Assembly: GCF_030680395.1 (NCBI RefSeq)
Contig: NZ_JAUXVR010000048.1
Coordinates: 1-64,000 of the forward strand
Reading direction: 5' to 3'
DNA: 64,000 nt
From: Methylobacter sp.
GTDB lineage: Bacteria; Pseudomonadota; Gammaproteobacteria; Methylococcales; Methylomonadaceae
Shown: one piece after another, positions 8,850-20,386 of the stretch
Numbering within the stretch: position 1 is the first letter of the stretch
Layout: each line of letters starts with the position of its first letter
The notes under the pieces: model-generated
Seen by the model: only the letters and a program-made list of their open reading frames with translations
The model's database searches: none
What the model was told of the DNA's origin: nothing
Translations under genes and position numbers: made by a program

Positions 8850-9755
8850 TCAGGTTATTTGGAGTCTATTGTTTTCTGCAAAGTACTTAATTAAAAAATT
8901 CACAAACGTTGCCAATTTGGCGGGCAGAAAACGCCGTTGCAGATAGGTGGCATAAATTTCCAGCGACGGTATGCGAAAATCCGGCAAAATCTCTATCAGC
9001 TTGCCCTGTTCCAAATAATTCATCACCGATAACTCAGGCGCCTGGGTTATGCCCATGCCCAACGCGGCCGCCTGACACAGCGCCCGGCCATTGTTCGAGG
9101 CAAAATGCCAGTTTGCCTTGATTTTAACCTCTTCGCCATCGGCGTTAAACACCCAATAATCCCTATGCGGGGTATCCATATAATGCAGACAGCGATGCGC
9201 GCTTAGCTCAGCAATGGTTTGCGGTTCACCGTATTCGGCGATATAGTCGGGAGATGCATACGTGCATAATCGGGTTTGGGCGATTTTTCTGGCAACCACG
9301 CCTGGATCAAGCGTGTCCGTGACCAGGATAGACAAATCGAAATGGCCTTCACTTAAATTAACCTGGCTGTTGTGCAAGGTCATCAGAATCTTGACGTCGG
9401 GGTATGCGCGTTGATACGCGTCAATGACAGGCACCATATAAAGTCCGCCAAAATCAATCGGCGCGCTGATTTTTAAAGTACCTTTTACCTGCCGGCCTAA
9501 CTGCGAAGTGTATTCCTCCAACTCCGAGAAATCATCCAACAGCTGTTTGCTGCGATAATAATAGATTCTTCCGGCCTCCGTCATACTCAGCTGGCGGGTC
9601 GTCCTGTTTAACAAGGCAACCCCTAAAGACTCCTCCAGCTGAGCCATGTATTTGCTGATCATCATTGCTGAAAGATTCATTTCGCGGGCAACTGCCGCAA
9701 AAGTGCCCAACTCAACAATCCGGCAAAATACCTGTGTGTTATTTAATTTAGCCAT
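8850..9755 (-). CDS. LysR-family transcriptional regulator
   Basis: A 301-aa LysR regulator with an N-terminal winged helix (FAAVAREMNLSAMMISKYMA, then LEESLGVALLNRTTRQLSMT) and a periplasmic-binding-like effector domain from about residue 90 (GTLKISAPIDFG). The segments LTEAG-like MTEAGRIYYYRSKQLL and LLNRTTR match the CrgA/DmlR-like subgroup. It is divergent from the carbonic anhydrase gene at 9938, and a 17-bp dyad lies 13 bp upstream of its start codon, as expected for autoregulation. Confidence 0.9.
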   Translation of the reverse strand: MAKLNNTQVFCRIVELGTFAAVAREMNLSAMMISKYMAQLEESLGVALLNRTTRQLSMTEAGRIYYYRSKQLLDDFSELEEYTSQLGRQVKGTLKISAPIDFGGLYMVPVIDAYQRAYPDVKILMTLHNSQVNLSEGHFDLSILVTDTLDPGVVARKIAQTRLCTYASPDYIAEYGEPQTIAELSAHRCLHYMDTPHRDYWVFNADGEEVKIKANWHFASNNGRALCQAAALGMGITQAPELSVMNYLEQGKLIEILPDFRIPSLEIYATYLQRRFLPAKLATFVNFLIKYFAENNRLQIT

Positions 9756-9767
9756 ACTTAATTCTTT

Positions 9768-9784
9768 ATAAACTTTAAGTTTAT
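9768..9784. promoter_or_regulatory. 17-bp dyad in the lysR upstream region (possible LysR operator)
   Basis: ATAAACTT-T-AAGTTTAT is a perfect 8+1+8 inverted repeat 13 bp before the lysR-type start codon and within the divergent region facing the carbonic anhydrase gene. AT-rich interrupted dyads are the usual sites for LysR proteins, which generally repress their own gene. The functional role is inferred. Confidence 0.45.
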
Positions 9785-9937
9785 ATTGTATAACCTAGAT
9801 AGCTATTTGAAACCCTGATTTATTGGAGTAGACTTTGAATCGGAGATAGTTCTTACCGCCGCTTGGTCTTTGTCATTCCCCTTAGTGATCAGGAGTAAGC
9901 GGTTTTTTTTGCCCAACAATTATAATAAGAGGTATTT

Positions 9938-10522
9938 ATGAGCAAAATTCTTAATGAAGTTTTAGCAGCAAACAGAGGTTATGTGAATGATTTCGGTGAC
10001 AAAGGCGATTTGCCTCTGCCTCCCGGAAGACATTTTGCCATCTTGACCTGTATGGATGCCCGTTTGGACCCTGCCAAATATGCAGGTTTATCCGAAGGCG
10101 ATGCCCATGTTATCCGTAATGCCGGTGGCCGTGCCAGCGACGATGCGATCCGTTCTTTGGTCATCTCCTATAAGTTATTGGGAACACGGGAATGGTTTGT
10201 CATTCATCATACCAATTGCGGTATGGAACTGTTTAACGATGAGATCATGCGCGACTTGTTAGGCAGCAGTTTAACAACCGCATCGCTGGACGAAAAAGGC
10301 CTGTGGTATGACACCGGTGAAGGGCCGGGTTCACACGAAGCTAAACATATAAACTGGCTGACCATTAAAGATCAGGAAGAAAGTGTGCTGGAAGATGTCA
10401 TTCGCATTAAGAACCATCCTCTGGTTCCTTCCGACATTCCTATTTACGGCTACATCTACGATTGTAAGTCAGGTCGATTAATTGAAGTGCCTGCTGCAAC
10501 AGAAGCCGGCAGAACTGGCTAG
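9938..10522 (+). CDS. Beta-class carbonic anhydrase
   Basis: A 194-aa cytoplasmic enzyme interconverting CO2 and bicarbonate. The zinc site is seen as TCMDARLDP (Cys plus the Asp-Arg dyad) and HHTNCGM (His and Cys). [16 protein letters not shown] is the conserved core between them. The length fits the short bacterial beta class. An AGAGG-like ribosome site at 9928-9932 lies 5 bp before ATG. Downstream, near 10538-10564, is a weak hairpin without a T run. A second, decayed carbonic anhydrase relic lies at 23093. Confidence 0.92.
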   Translation: MSKILNEVLAANRGYVNDFGDKGDLPLPPGRHFAILTCMDARLDPAKYAGLSEGDAHVIRNAGGRASDDAIRSLVISYKLLGTREWFVIHHTNCGMELFNDEIMRDLLGSSLTTASLDEKGLWYDTGEGPGSHEAKHINWLTIKDQEESVLEDVIRIKNHPLVPSDIPIYGYIYDCKSGRLIEVPAATEAGRTG

Positions 10523-10648
10523 TTCCTCCGTTCAAACATGCTCGCATTGCTGGATGTGAGCATGGCTTAAGCCGCACCGCCGTCCACGCAATCACATCAG
10601 CTTAAGTTTGCGTACATCTCATAAAAGTCTAAAATTCAATTTTTAATA

Positions 10649-10709
10649 TTCACCACGAAGACACGAAGAACACGAAGTTTTATATTTTTCTTCGTGTCTT
10701 CGTGGTGAA
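10649..10709. repeat. CACGAAG-repeat hairpin (22-bp perfect arms)
   Basis: The arms at 10649-10670 and 10688-10709 are perfect inverted repeats around a 17-nt loop. The left arm and loop contain three CACGAAG units in tandem with 1-2 nt spacers. The right arm ends 22 bp before the Nudix start codon, so the hairpin would lie in the 5' leader of that transcript, or terminate transcription from the carbonic anhydrase gene. Related CACCACGAAGACACGAAG repeats are dispersed in many unrelated microbial genomes (recollection). Confidence 0.75.
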
Positions 10710-10731
10710 GAAAACTTCTTTAATTTTACTG

Positions 10732-11235
10732 ATGAATAACGAACTGCTCTCCGTCGTTAATGAAAACGACTGCGTCATCGGCACTTGCGCACGCCATATT
10801 ATCCACGCGACAGGCCTTAGGCACCGCGCCGTACACATCCTGGTTTTTAACGAGCAAGGGCAGTTATTTCTGCAAAAACGCTCCATGAAAAAAGACCTCA
10901 ATGGCGGCCTTTGGGATACTTCGGCGGCAGGCCACGTTGATGCCGGTGAAGACTACGACATCAGCGCCATCAGGGAGATTGAAGAGGAACTGGGCATTAC
11001 CGAATCTGCGTTGGAACCGTTGTTCAAATTATCGGCCACAGCCGCTATCGGCATGGAGTTTATCCAGGTCTACCGCTGCATTCATAACGGCCCGTTTAAT
11101 CTGGCACCCGACGAAATTGACGAAGGCGACTGGTTTAGCGTTGCTGAAATAGCCGAGCGTATTGCGGCGGACGATCGACTTTTGACCGAAACGTTTAAAA
11201 CCATTTGGCGACAATTTGAGGTTGTAGCGGCATGA
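10732..11235 (+). CDS. Nudix hydrolase (YfcD-like)
   Basis: The start is set at ATG 10732 (MNNELLSVVN); the open frame reaches back to 10702 but that part lies in the inverted-repeat hairpin. The Nudix box is complete: GHVDAGE, then REIEEELGI with the expected 7-residue spacing, giving the metal-binding Glu residues. RHRAVHILVFNEQGQLFLQKRS matches the IDI/YfcD type, whose members hydrolyse nucleoside-diphosphate-linked substrates; the substrate here is not known. Its stop overlaps the start of the next gene by 4 bp (ATGA), so the two are translationally coupled. No clear Shine-Dalgarno sequence is seen at 10732. Confidence 0.88.
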   Translation: MNNELLSVVNENDCVIGTCARHIIHATGLRHRAVHILVFNEQGQLFLQKRSMKKDLNGGLWDTSAAGHVDAGEDYDISAIREIEEELGITESALEPLFKLSATAAIGMEFIQVYRCIHNGPFNLAPDEIDEGDWFSVAEIAERIAADDRLLTETFKTIWRQFEVVAA

Positions 11236-11996
11236 TCGCCCGATCGCAACTTAATGATTATTATCAAGCTCTGCTTCGTCCCGAAACCTATGCCGACTAT
11301 TGCCCTAACGGTTTGCAAGTTGAGGGGGTTGCACAGATCGGACGTATCGCTTTTGCCGTATCTGCAACCCGCGATTCCGTTAATCAGGCGGTTGAAAACA
11401 AGGCAGATGCATTGGTCGTTCATCACGGCCTGTTTTGGACATTTCATGGCGCCAAACCGTTGACCGGCGCTTTCGCCCAACGGATTTTTCCCCTGGTGAA
11501 AAACAACATCAATCTGATCGCATACCATCTGCCGCTGGACGGACACCCTGACATAGGCAATGCCGCTACCTTGGGACAGATGATAGATTGCAAACAGCAA
11601 CAGCCCTTTGGTGATTACAAAGGCTCAACGACCGGTATCAAAGGCGTACTCGAACAGCCGCTAACCGCCATTGCGCTGCGACAAAAACTGGAAATCGTGC
11701 TCAAGCACAATGTGATTCTGGCAACGCCCGATAACACGGCATTGATCAGGTCGGTCGGCATTATTACCGGCGGCGCAAACAGCGAGTGGCGCTTGGCCGA
11801 AGAAGAACAGCTGGATGCCTATATTACCGGCGAAATCAGTGAGCACGACTGGCATGAAAGCCAAGAAGCCGGCATACACATGTTTGCCGGTGGCCATCAT
11901 GCCACTGAGCGGTTTGGCATTCGGGCGTTAATGGAAAAAACCCGGCAGCAGTTTGCGGTGGAATGTTTCTTTATCGATAGTGAAAATCCTGCTTAG
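11232..11996 (+). CDS. Nif3-like dinuclear metal-centre protein (DUF34)
   Basis: A 254-aa protein of the NIF3/YbgI family, which forms hexameric rings with a two-metal site; the molecular role is still debated (GTP cyclohydrolase I type 2 homologue or metal insertase). Visible signatures are YCPNGLQVEG near residue 20, DALVVHHGLFW (metal-binding His pair), YHLPLDGHPDIGN, GEISEHDWHE and FAGGHHATERFG (C-terminal metal ligands). The length is normal for the short bacterial form. It is coupled to the Nudix gene by a 4-bp overlap. Confidence 0.92.
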   Translation: MIARSQLNDYYQALLRPETYADYCPNGLQVEGVAQIGRIAFAVSATRDSVNQAVENKADALVVHHGLFWTFHGAKPLTGAFAQRIFPLVKNNINLIAYHLPLDGHPDIGNAATLGQMIDCKQQQPFGDYKGSTTGIKGVLEQPLTAIALRQKLEIVLKHNVILATPDNTALIRSVGIITGGANSEWRLAEEEQLDAYITGEISEHDWHESQEAGIHMFAGGHHATERFGIRALMEKTRQQFAVECFFIDSENPA

Positions 11997-12259
11997 CTCA
12001 GGATGACAGGCTACACATCAACTGAAAGATGAAGTGCAGGCTTCGCCTAAAGCGCCTGCTTTGGGGGCTGCTACTTATGCAACGCATTGCACTCCTGTTA
12101 TACGACAAACAGCTTTGCAGGCAGGAATGAGCCGGTTGAACGGATAGCGAGAACTGGCGCTTCCAGTATCACTGCGGCCGGATAGAGACGATAAATAGTT
12201 TCATCATTGCCTGCCTTGCCGATAGAATGGCGCATGCAAAAAGCTGCGAGGCTGAAACG

Positions 12260-14206
12260 ATGACCGATAAGCAAGCAACGATCTCCCGCGCAACATCCGA
12301 AAATATCATTGCTGTTTTGAGTCTGCTTGGCATCGGCGGTTACTTGGTGCTGCGCTATGCGCTCGATATCGGGCATCAGGTCTATACGCTATCGCTGAAT
12401 GCGGCTTTAAGCTCGGCGGCTGCCGAAATCTATCAGCGGCAATTCGTTTTCCCTATTGAGCTGGTGTCTGTACCGTTGCTTGTCGTGCTGGTACTGGGCG
12501 GCATTCCGCTGATTTATCAGCTCGGAGTGAAGTTGGGGCAGGGCGATTGGGGCGCCGATTTACTGGCAGGTCTTTCCATAGTCACGGCGGTCTTGCTGCA
12601 CGAATATCTGGCCGGGAGTTTGGTCGTATTGATGCTGTCCGGTGGCGTGGTGTTGGAAACCTATGCGGTGCGCAAAGCCTCTTCGGTGCTTGAAGCATTG
12701 GCCAAGCGCATGCCGTCAGTCGCGCATAGAAAATCCGGCGATCAGCTTGTCGACATTATCACGGAGCAGGTTAATATCGGCGATACCTTGTTGATATTGC
12801 CGCATGAAATCTGTCCCGTTGACGGCACGGTATTGGAAGGTTCGGGCACCATGGATGAATCCTATCTGACCGGCGAACCGTATATGATGTCCAAAGTCAG
12901 CGGTTCCCAAGTGCTTTCCGGCGCGATCAACGGCGATTCGGCGTTAACCATACATGCGGACAAATTGGCTATTAATTCCCGCTATGCCAAAATCATGGAA
13001 GTGATGCAGTCATCCGAACAGTATCGGCCCCATATCAGGCGACTGGGCGATCAGCTGGGCGCGCTGTATACGCCGCTGGCTGTGATCATTGCGTTGACTG
13101 CTTGGGCGATCAGCGGCGATGTGCTGCGTTTTTTGGCGGTACTGGTCATCGCCACGCCGTGTCCGTTGCTGATTGCCATACCGGTCACCATTATCAGCTC
13201 GATTTCGCTGGCCGCCCGGCGGGAAATCATCATCAAGAATCCGGCCATTTTGGAAACCATCGGCACCTGCCGTACGGCGATTTTTGACAAGACCGGCACC
13301 CTGACTTATGGCCGTCCTTCGTTGACTGCATTGATTCCAGCTCAGGGGTATAACGAGCAGGAAGTGTTGATGCTAATCGCCAGCTTGGAACGCTACTCCA
13401 AACACCCGCTCTCTCGCGCCATCGTTAACGTGGCGGAAAAGTCGGCGTTATCTTTATTGAACGTGACCAATATGACCGAACTGCCGGGAGAGGGGCTCAA
13501 AGGCAATGTGGCCGGAAAGCGGATTCAGATTACCAGCCGCAAAAAATTTGCCGAACAACACAAGGATGTTGCCGGGATATTGCCGCCCATCACCGGCGGC
13601 CTGGAATGCGTGGTACTGCTTGACGATGCTTACGCGGCGACCCTGCAATTTCGCGACGAGGTACGCGTCGACAGTTCGTCATTCATCAATCACCTGCGAC
13701 CCAGTCACCTGTTTGACAAGGTGATGCTGGTGTCCGGCGACAGGGAATCTGAAGTGCGATTTCTGGCTGACCAAGTCGGCATTGAGCACGTTTATTTCAG
13801 CCAAAGCCCCGAGCAAAAGCTGGAGCTGGTGCGCGCTGAAACCCAAGCGGCTAAAACCGTATATCTGGGCGACGGCATCAATGATGCACCGGCACTGACT
13901 GCCGCGACCATCGGCATAGCTTTTGGTCAGAACAGCGACATTACCGGCGAATCGGCCGATGCGGTGATCATGGACAGTTCGCTGTTAAAAGTCGATGAGT
14001 TGTTTCATATCGGTGAGAGGATGCGTAAAATTGCGCTGCAAAGCGCGGTGGGCGGCATGGCGCTGAGTCTGATAGGTATGGTCTTTGCCGGATTGGGTTA
14101 TTTGACGCCGGTAGCCGGAGCTATTACCCAGGAAGTCATAGATGTTTTGGCGGTATTGAACGCCTTGCGGGCGGCCATTCCGCCGAAAACGCTTTCGGAT
14201 TTTTAA
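12260..14206 (+). CDS. Heavy-metal-type P-type ATPase with TPC membrane motif
   Basis: A metal-transporting ATPase of 648 aa from ATG 12260, chosen because GAGG lies 8 bp upstream; an ATG at 12227 would add 11 residues. Domains: membrane helices, actuator domain with YLTGEP, ion-channel helix with [10 protein letters not shown], phosphorylation motif FDKTGTLT (Asp near residue 342), HP-like SKHPLSRAI in the nucleotide domain, and [10 protein letters not shown] hinge. No N-terminal metal-binding CXXC domain is present. The TPC triplet replaces the CPC of copper and zinc pumps, so the substrate is uncertain. The neighbouring VIT-family gene suggests divalent metal handling. Confidence 0.9.
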   Translation: MTDKQATISRATSENIIAVLSLLGIGGYLVLRYALDIGHQVYTLSLNAALSSAAAEIYQRQFVFPIELVSVPLLVVLVLGGIPLIYQLGVKLGQGDWGADLLAGLSIVTAVLLHEYLAGSLVVLMLSGGVVLETYAVRKASSVLEALAKRMPSVAHRKSGDQLVDIITEQVNIGDTLLILPHEICPVDGTVLEGSGTMDESYLTGEPYMMSKVSGSQVLSGAINGDSALTIHADKLAINSRYAKIMEVMQSSEQYRPHIRRLGDQLGALYTPLAVIIALTAWAISGDVLRFLAVLVIATPCPLLIAIPVTIISSISLAARREIIIKNPAILETIGTCRTAIFDKTGTLTYGRPSLTALIPAQGYNEQEVLMLIASLERYSKHPLSRAIVNVAEKSALSLLNVTNMTELPGEGLKGNVAGKRIQITSRKKFAEQHKDVAGILPPITGGLECVVLLDDAYAATLQFRDEVRVDSSSFINHLRPSHLFDKVMLVSGDRESEVRFLADQVGIEHVYFSQSPEQKLELVRAETQAAKTVYLGDGINDAPALTAATIGIAFGQNSDITGESADAVIMDSSLLKVDELFHIGERMRKIALQSAVGGMALSLIGMVFAGLGYLTPVAGAITQEVIDVLAVLNALRAAIPPKTLSDF

Positions 14207-14286
14207 ATAGATTTATCATATTTTAAAATTCTACGGTTTAGGCCGCGTCGCAGTGTTGAGAGAGTCAGAAAATGCTGTTGAATTGA

Positions 14287-14308
14287 GCCCTCTCCAAAGG
14301 AAGAGGGC
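14287..14308. repeat. Short GCCCTCT/AGAGGGC hairpin before the VIT-family gene
   Basis: A 7-bp perfect stem (14287-14293 with 14302-14308) between the metal ATPase and the VIT-family gene. It has no T run, so it is more likely an mRNA hairpin or a decayed repeat than a strong terminator. Confidence 0.4.
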
Positions 14309-14357
14309 GTTAAATAAGCCCGGTTTTGATATGCAAACACTTTAAAAAGGAAACCCA

Positions 14358-15053
14358 ATGATTCCGCATCATCCCGAAAGACACCGGACTCATCGCATCG
14401 GCTGGCTGCGTGCGGCGGTATTGGGCGCCAACGACGGCATCGTGTCCACCGCCAGCTTAATCGTGGGTATTGCCGCCTCTCATGCATCGCATAACAATAT
14501 AATCTTGGCCGGTGTTGCAGGCCTGGTTGCCGGAGCGATGTCGATGGCGGCCGGAGAATACGTATCGGTCAGTTCGCAAGCCGATACCGAGCAGGCCGAT
14601 TTAAAGCGTGAACGCAAAGAGCTTGATGAGGATGGACATCATGAACAAAAAGAGCTGGCGGCTATCTATGTGTCGCGCGGACTTGATCCGTTACTTGCCG
14701 AGCAGGTTGCAGTACAGTTAATGGATCATGATGCATTGGGAGCGCACGCCCGCGACGAATTGGGTATATCGGAAACAGGTACGGCAAGGCCCATTCAGGC
14801 GGCGCTAACATCGGCGGCCACTTTTGCCGTTGGCGCAATGTTGCCTTTATTGATTGTTATGCTTGCTCCGGATACCGATTTAATCGTGCCGGTGTCATCC
14901 GCGTCGCTGTTATTTTTAACGCTGCTGGGTATTTTAGCGGCCTATACCGGTGGGTCGGGGATCATTAAAGGAGCGGCTCGTGTCGTTTTTTGGGGCGCGT
15001 TGGCTATGGGGCTAACGGCAGCCGTCGGTTCCGTTTTCGGGACGGTCGTGTGA
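14358..15053 (+). CDS. VIT1/CCC1-family iron/manganese transporter
   Basis: A 231-aa inner-membrane protein. The N-terminal H-x-x-R-I-G-W-L-R-A-A-V-L-G-A-N-D-G-I-V segment starts helix 1, and GLVAGAMSMAAGEYVSVSSQ is helix 2 with its conserved Met/Ala/Gly-Glu pattern; together these define the VIT family. A charged loop of about 60 residues rich in Glu (ERKELDEDGHHEQKELAA) matches the cytosolic metal-binding domain, followed by three more helices. Family members export Fe2+ or Mn2+ from the cytosol. AAGGAAA lies just upstream of ATG. It lies downstream of the metal ATPase in the same direction. Confidence 0.92.
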   Translation: MIPHHPERHRTHRIGWLRAAVLGANDGIVSTASLIVGIAASHASHNNIILAGVAGLVAGAMSMAAGEYVSVSSQADTEQADLKRERKELDEDGHHEQKELAAIYVSRGLDPLLAEQVAVQLMDHDALGAHARDELGISETGTARPIQAALTSAATFAVGAMLPLLIVMLAPDTDLIVPVSSASLLFLTLLGILAAYTGGSGIIKGAARVVFWGALAMGLTAAVGSVFGTVV

Positions 15054-15057
15054 CACC

Positions 15058-15330
15058 GTGAATTGGCAGGTTTACATTATTCTTTGCACTGATGATTCGC
15101 TTTATACCGGTATCACCCTTGATGTTGCCCGGCGCTTTAATCAGCATGGCGACAAACAAGGCGCTAAATATTTTCGCGGCAGGCAGCCCAAGCAGCTGGT
15201 TTATGTCGAGACTGGTCATGACCGCAGTACTGCGAGTAAACGGGAAATCGCCATAAAAAAATTGCCCAGGCTTGAGAAGTTGCAGTTGCTGGTGTCTGAT
15301 AGCAACAAGGTGGGTAATTTTCCGTTATGA
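15058..15330 (+). CDS. GIY-YIG nuclease-fold protein (UPF0213/YhbQ-like)
   Basis: A 90-aa protein made almost entirely of one GIY-YIG domain: VYIILCTDDSLYTGIT supplies the two signature strands, followed by RRFNQHGDKQGAKYF (conserved Arg and His) and ASKREIAIKKL (conserved Glu). It starts at GTG 15058, 4 bp after the stop of the VIT-family gene. Stand-alone members are thought to cut or bind structured DNA, but function is not established. Confidence 0.88.
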   Translation: MNWQVYIILCTDDSLYTGITLDVARRFNQHGDKQGAKYFRGRQPKQLVYVETGHDRSTASKREIAIKKLPRLEKLQLLVSDSNKVGNFPL

Positions 15331-15345
15331 AAAATTAACATGCGC

Positions 15346-15420
15346 AGGCTCCCAATCTCCAGATTGGGAGCCTGGTAAACGGGAAGCCGGAGCCCTTCGA
15401 TTGGCTCAGGACAGGCTTCC
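15346..15420. repeat. Nested hairpins with dispersed CCTTCG...GCTCAGGA repeat
   Basis: 15346-15358 and 15361-15373 form a perfect 13-bp stem with a 2-nt loop (AGGCTCCCAATCT). A second stem pairs GGAAGCC at 15382-15388 with GGCTTCC at 15414-15420, enclosing GCCCTTCGATTGGCTCAGGA. A related copy in opposite orientation lies at 16147-16174. The element sits between the GIY-YIG and uracil-DNA glycosylase genes, where it could also stop transcription. Confidence 0.7.
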
Positions 15421-15488
15421 AAACTGAATTCCCACGCCAGGAGCCTGGGAACTAACGAACAACGCCCACAAACCGACACTAACAAAAT

Positions 15489-16178
15489 ATGTATTCAAAA
15501 CAAATATTCGATCAGGATTGCAGGCAGTGTAAACGGCTGGATGATTTTCTGTGTGAAGTTAAGCAAAAGCACCCCGACTATCATGCGCGTCCGGTTGCAC
15601 CGTTCGGTGATAGCGCCGCCCAATTGCTGATAGTCGGACTGGCTCCCGGCATGCATGGAGCCAATGCCACCGGCAGACCGTTTACCGGCGACTATGCGGG
15701 ACTGCTGCTTTATGAAGCGCTTTTCGAGTTCGGCTACAGCAATCAAATAAAATCCGAATCATTGACGGACGGCTTGGCGCTAAAAAACTGCCGTATCACC
15801 AATGCCGTTAAATGCCTGCCGCCGCAAAACAAACCGACTAATACCGAAATCAATCAGTGTAATAATTACTTGGCCTTCGAGTTAAAAACCTTGCCGGAAC
15901 AGGCGGTCATACTGGCGTTGGGTCTGGTTGCCCATCAGGCGGTATTAAAAGCCTACGGACTGAAACAGAGTAGTGCAAAGTTTGCTCATAACGCCCGGCA
16001 TGCCTTGCCGGATGGTCGTACGCTGATTGATTCGTATCATACCAGTCGATACAACGTACAGACCAAACGGCTGACTAAAGAAATGTTTGCGGATGTTTTT
16101 CGGACTATTGGGCTGTATAGCGGCGTAGGCCGGAATAAGGCCACCCAAGGCTCTCCTGAGCAAAGCCGAAGGGCATAG
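15489..16178 (+). CDS. Uracil-DNA glycosylase, family 5 (UDGb)-like, iron-sulfur type
   Basis: A 229-aa DNA-repair enzyme that removes uracil from DNA. GLAPGMHGANATGRPFTGD is the family 5 active-site motif, in which the usual polar catalytic residue of family 4 is replaced. SYHTSRYNVQT is motif 2. The Cys pair DCRQC near residue 11, CLPP and a later NQC supply the expected 4Fe-4S ligands. The last 15 or so residues (SGVGRNKATQGSPEQSRRA) are not typical and are encoded by a dispersed repeat, so the original stop codon has probably been replaced by repeat insertion. Confidence 0.85.
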   Translation: MYSKQIFDQDCRQCKRLDDFLCEVKQKHPDYHARPVAPFGDSAAQLLIVGLAPGMHGANATGRPFTGDYAGLLLYEALFEFGYSNQIKSESLTDGLALKNCRITNAVKCLPPQNKPTNTEINQCNNYLAFELKTLPEQAVILALGLVAHQAVLKAYGLKQSSAKFAHNARHALPDGRTLIDSYHTSRYNVQTKRLTKEMFADVFRTIGLYSGVGRNKATQGSPEQSRRA

Positions 16179-16225
16179 CGCGAGGTGGCGTTTCCGGCGA
16201 ATGCGGGCGGTGCGCCGGAAACGCC
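16147..16225. repeat. Second copy of the CCTTCG/GCTCAGGA repeat plus a GGCGTTTCCGGCG hairpin
   Basis: 16147-16174 read on the minus strand is GCCCTTCGGCTTTGCTCAGG followed by AGAGCCTT, close to the copy at 15391-15418. Just downstream, 16187-16199 and 16213-16225 form a perfect 13-bp inverted repeat. The first part supplies the 3' coding end and stop of the uracil-DNA glycosylase gene. Confidence 0.6.
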
Positions 16226-16420
16226 GGTTCTGAGAGACAAGCCTCTTACGTGGACGTATTGCATGGCAAAAAAATAAGCGGTTATACGTGTTTGTACACC
16301 CCTATGAGTCGCATCGTGTTAAAAATAAAAGCCCCTGTTTTTTCATGTTAATACTTGTAGGTATTGATACATATTGTGCATGCAGTTCATAACAATATAA
16401 TTCTAAATAGTAGCTAATCT

Positions 16421-16750
16421 GTGGGGAAGCATTATAGGGAGTTAACACCGGGGCATTCCAATCTGATCGGCGTACCTTTCCAGAACAACCGGGATTTTGG
16501 CATCAGTCCCTCAGACGTAATGCGTTATTTGGTAGTCAACGTGCAGCCGGTGATTCCGCTTTCAATCAGCAGCTTGGAATCTGATACTCGCACAATTCTG
16601 CCGATCATTCATGCGGAATCAGCGACGTCTGGCGGTGGCGATGTGGGCGGCAGTCCGGTGTTTCTTTATTCCAGTGCTTTGGTACAACGCTGTTGTTCCC
16701 AAAATAACGCACTAATCGGACATAAGAAATGCCATGAAACAACTACCTGA
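16421..16750 (+). pseudogene. Remnant of an outer-membrane transporter (Phenol_MetA_deg/SphA-like)
   Basis: An open stretch of 109 codons from GTG 16421 whose middle reads NLIGVPFQNNRDFG, VNVQPVIPLS, DTRTILPIIHAES and GGDVGGSPVFLYSS. These blocks recall the conserved LISVPFQNN - NIQPVIPF - LITRTILP - GDI.QSFFFSP order of the Phenol_MetA_deg-type outer-membrane proteins, but the signal peptide, the N-terminal helix and about two thirds of the barrel are missing and the spacing between blocks is shortened. I infer a decayed, internally deleted relic. It overlaps the next relic by 17 bp. Confidence 0.5.
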
Positions 16751-17225
16751 CAACAAACAATCCGATGGTTTTTCCTTAGTGCCGGGTGGCCCGCTTTTTC
16801 AGCTGTTCATCCGTGCGCGCATCAATACAACAACGCCCGGTCTACTCAAGCGCCGGGTGATCGTGTTTTTCCTCTTTACCTGGTTGCCTTGTCGGTGTTT
16901 TCGCATTTTTTTATGGGCGCGTGTTTTGTGGCAGGTTTCCCGACTGGATCTGCATCGCGTACCGACTCATCCCGACGGTGCCGCAGGGTTCGGTTTTCTC
17001 GGGGGAGGCGCTGTCGCATTTATGCCGTTACTGCTGTCCCAAGGCACATTATTTGCCGGTCAGATCGCCAACCATATTTTCCATGAAGGCCCGACATTGC
17101 TGGACTTTAAACCGGAAACTGTTGGCTGCGTAATTTTTTTGTTGTTGCTCGTGCTCGGTCCCTTGTGTATGGCGCACTGGCGAACCGCTACGTTAACGAG
17201 TTCGAGCAAAAATGGCCGTGTGGTA
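16734..17225 (+). pseudogene. Internally deleted and frameshifted multi-pass membrane protein
   Basis: The frame from 16734 encodes FSLVPGGPLFQLFIRARI and RRVIVFFLFTWLP, the N-terminus of a large multi-pass membrane protein family, then jumps directly to FLWARVLWQVSRLDLHRVPT and IFLLLLVLGPL, which belong to its C-terminal third. After LGPL the family sequence continues in another frame from 17165 as YGALANRYVNEFEQKW. So the gene has lost its central membrane segments and has a frameshift near 17160. The 205-codon open frame to 17351 past this point is not the original protein. The family identity is from memory; function is unknown. Confidence 0.65.
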
Positions 17226-17391
17226 CAGCACTGCATGCGAGCGGCCATTGTGTTGAAAACCGCTATTGCGGTGTCGGTACCGTTGCCCGTCAAAAGGCGG
17301 GGAATTTCCCGCCTTGCGCAGGCTGACCTGATGCACGCAGCCTTGAGGTAATAACACACCACCGTTACCACTCAAAATGAGGAACCACATT

Positions 17392-20129
<2,738 letters not shown>

Positions 20130-20278
20130 GTGCTTGCCACCGTGTTCCTGGATATAAAAGAGCTAGAAAAAAGAGTTAAACCGATGAAGGGATTAAATCA
20201 ATGAAAACCGGATCGGGGCAGGCAAGGAATTCCAGCTTGGGAGCCGGCCCAGATCGAGTTGGTGGGTTCGGTTTTGTT

Positions 20279-20329
20279 TTTCAGGTCGCGTTGCTACTGA
20301 TCACCGATCAGTAGCAACGCGACCTGAAA
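20279..20329. repeat. Perfect 24-bp inverted repeat, 3-nt spacer, upstream of the sulfatase gene
   Basis: 20279-20302 and 20306-20329 are perfect inverted repeats (core GGTCGCGTTGCTACTGATC) around ACC. The structure ends 57 bp before the sulfatase start. It lacks a T run on the plus side, though a T-rich stretch precedes it. It may be a strong terminator for the glucosidase gene, an operator, or a fixed mobile repeat. Confidence 0.75.
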
Positions 20330-20386
20330 TGCTAAGCGTTTACTATGCCAACAAAAATCCATCGTCAACAAACAAAAGGCCGTATC

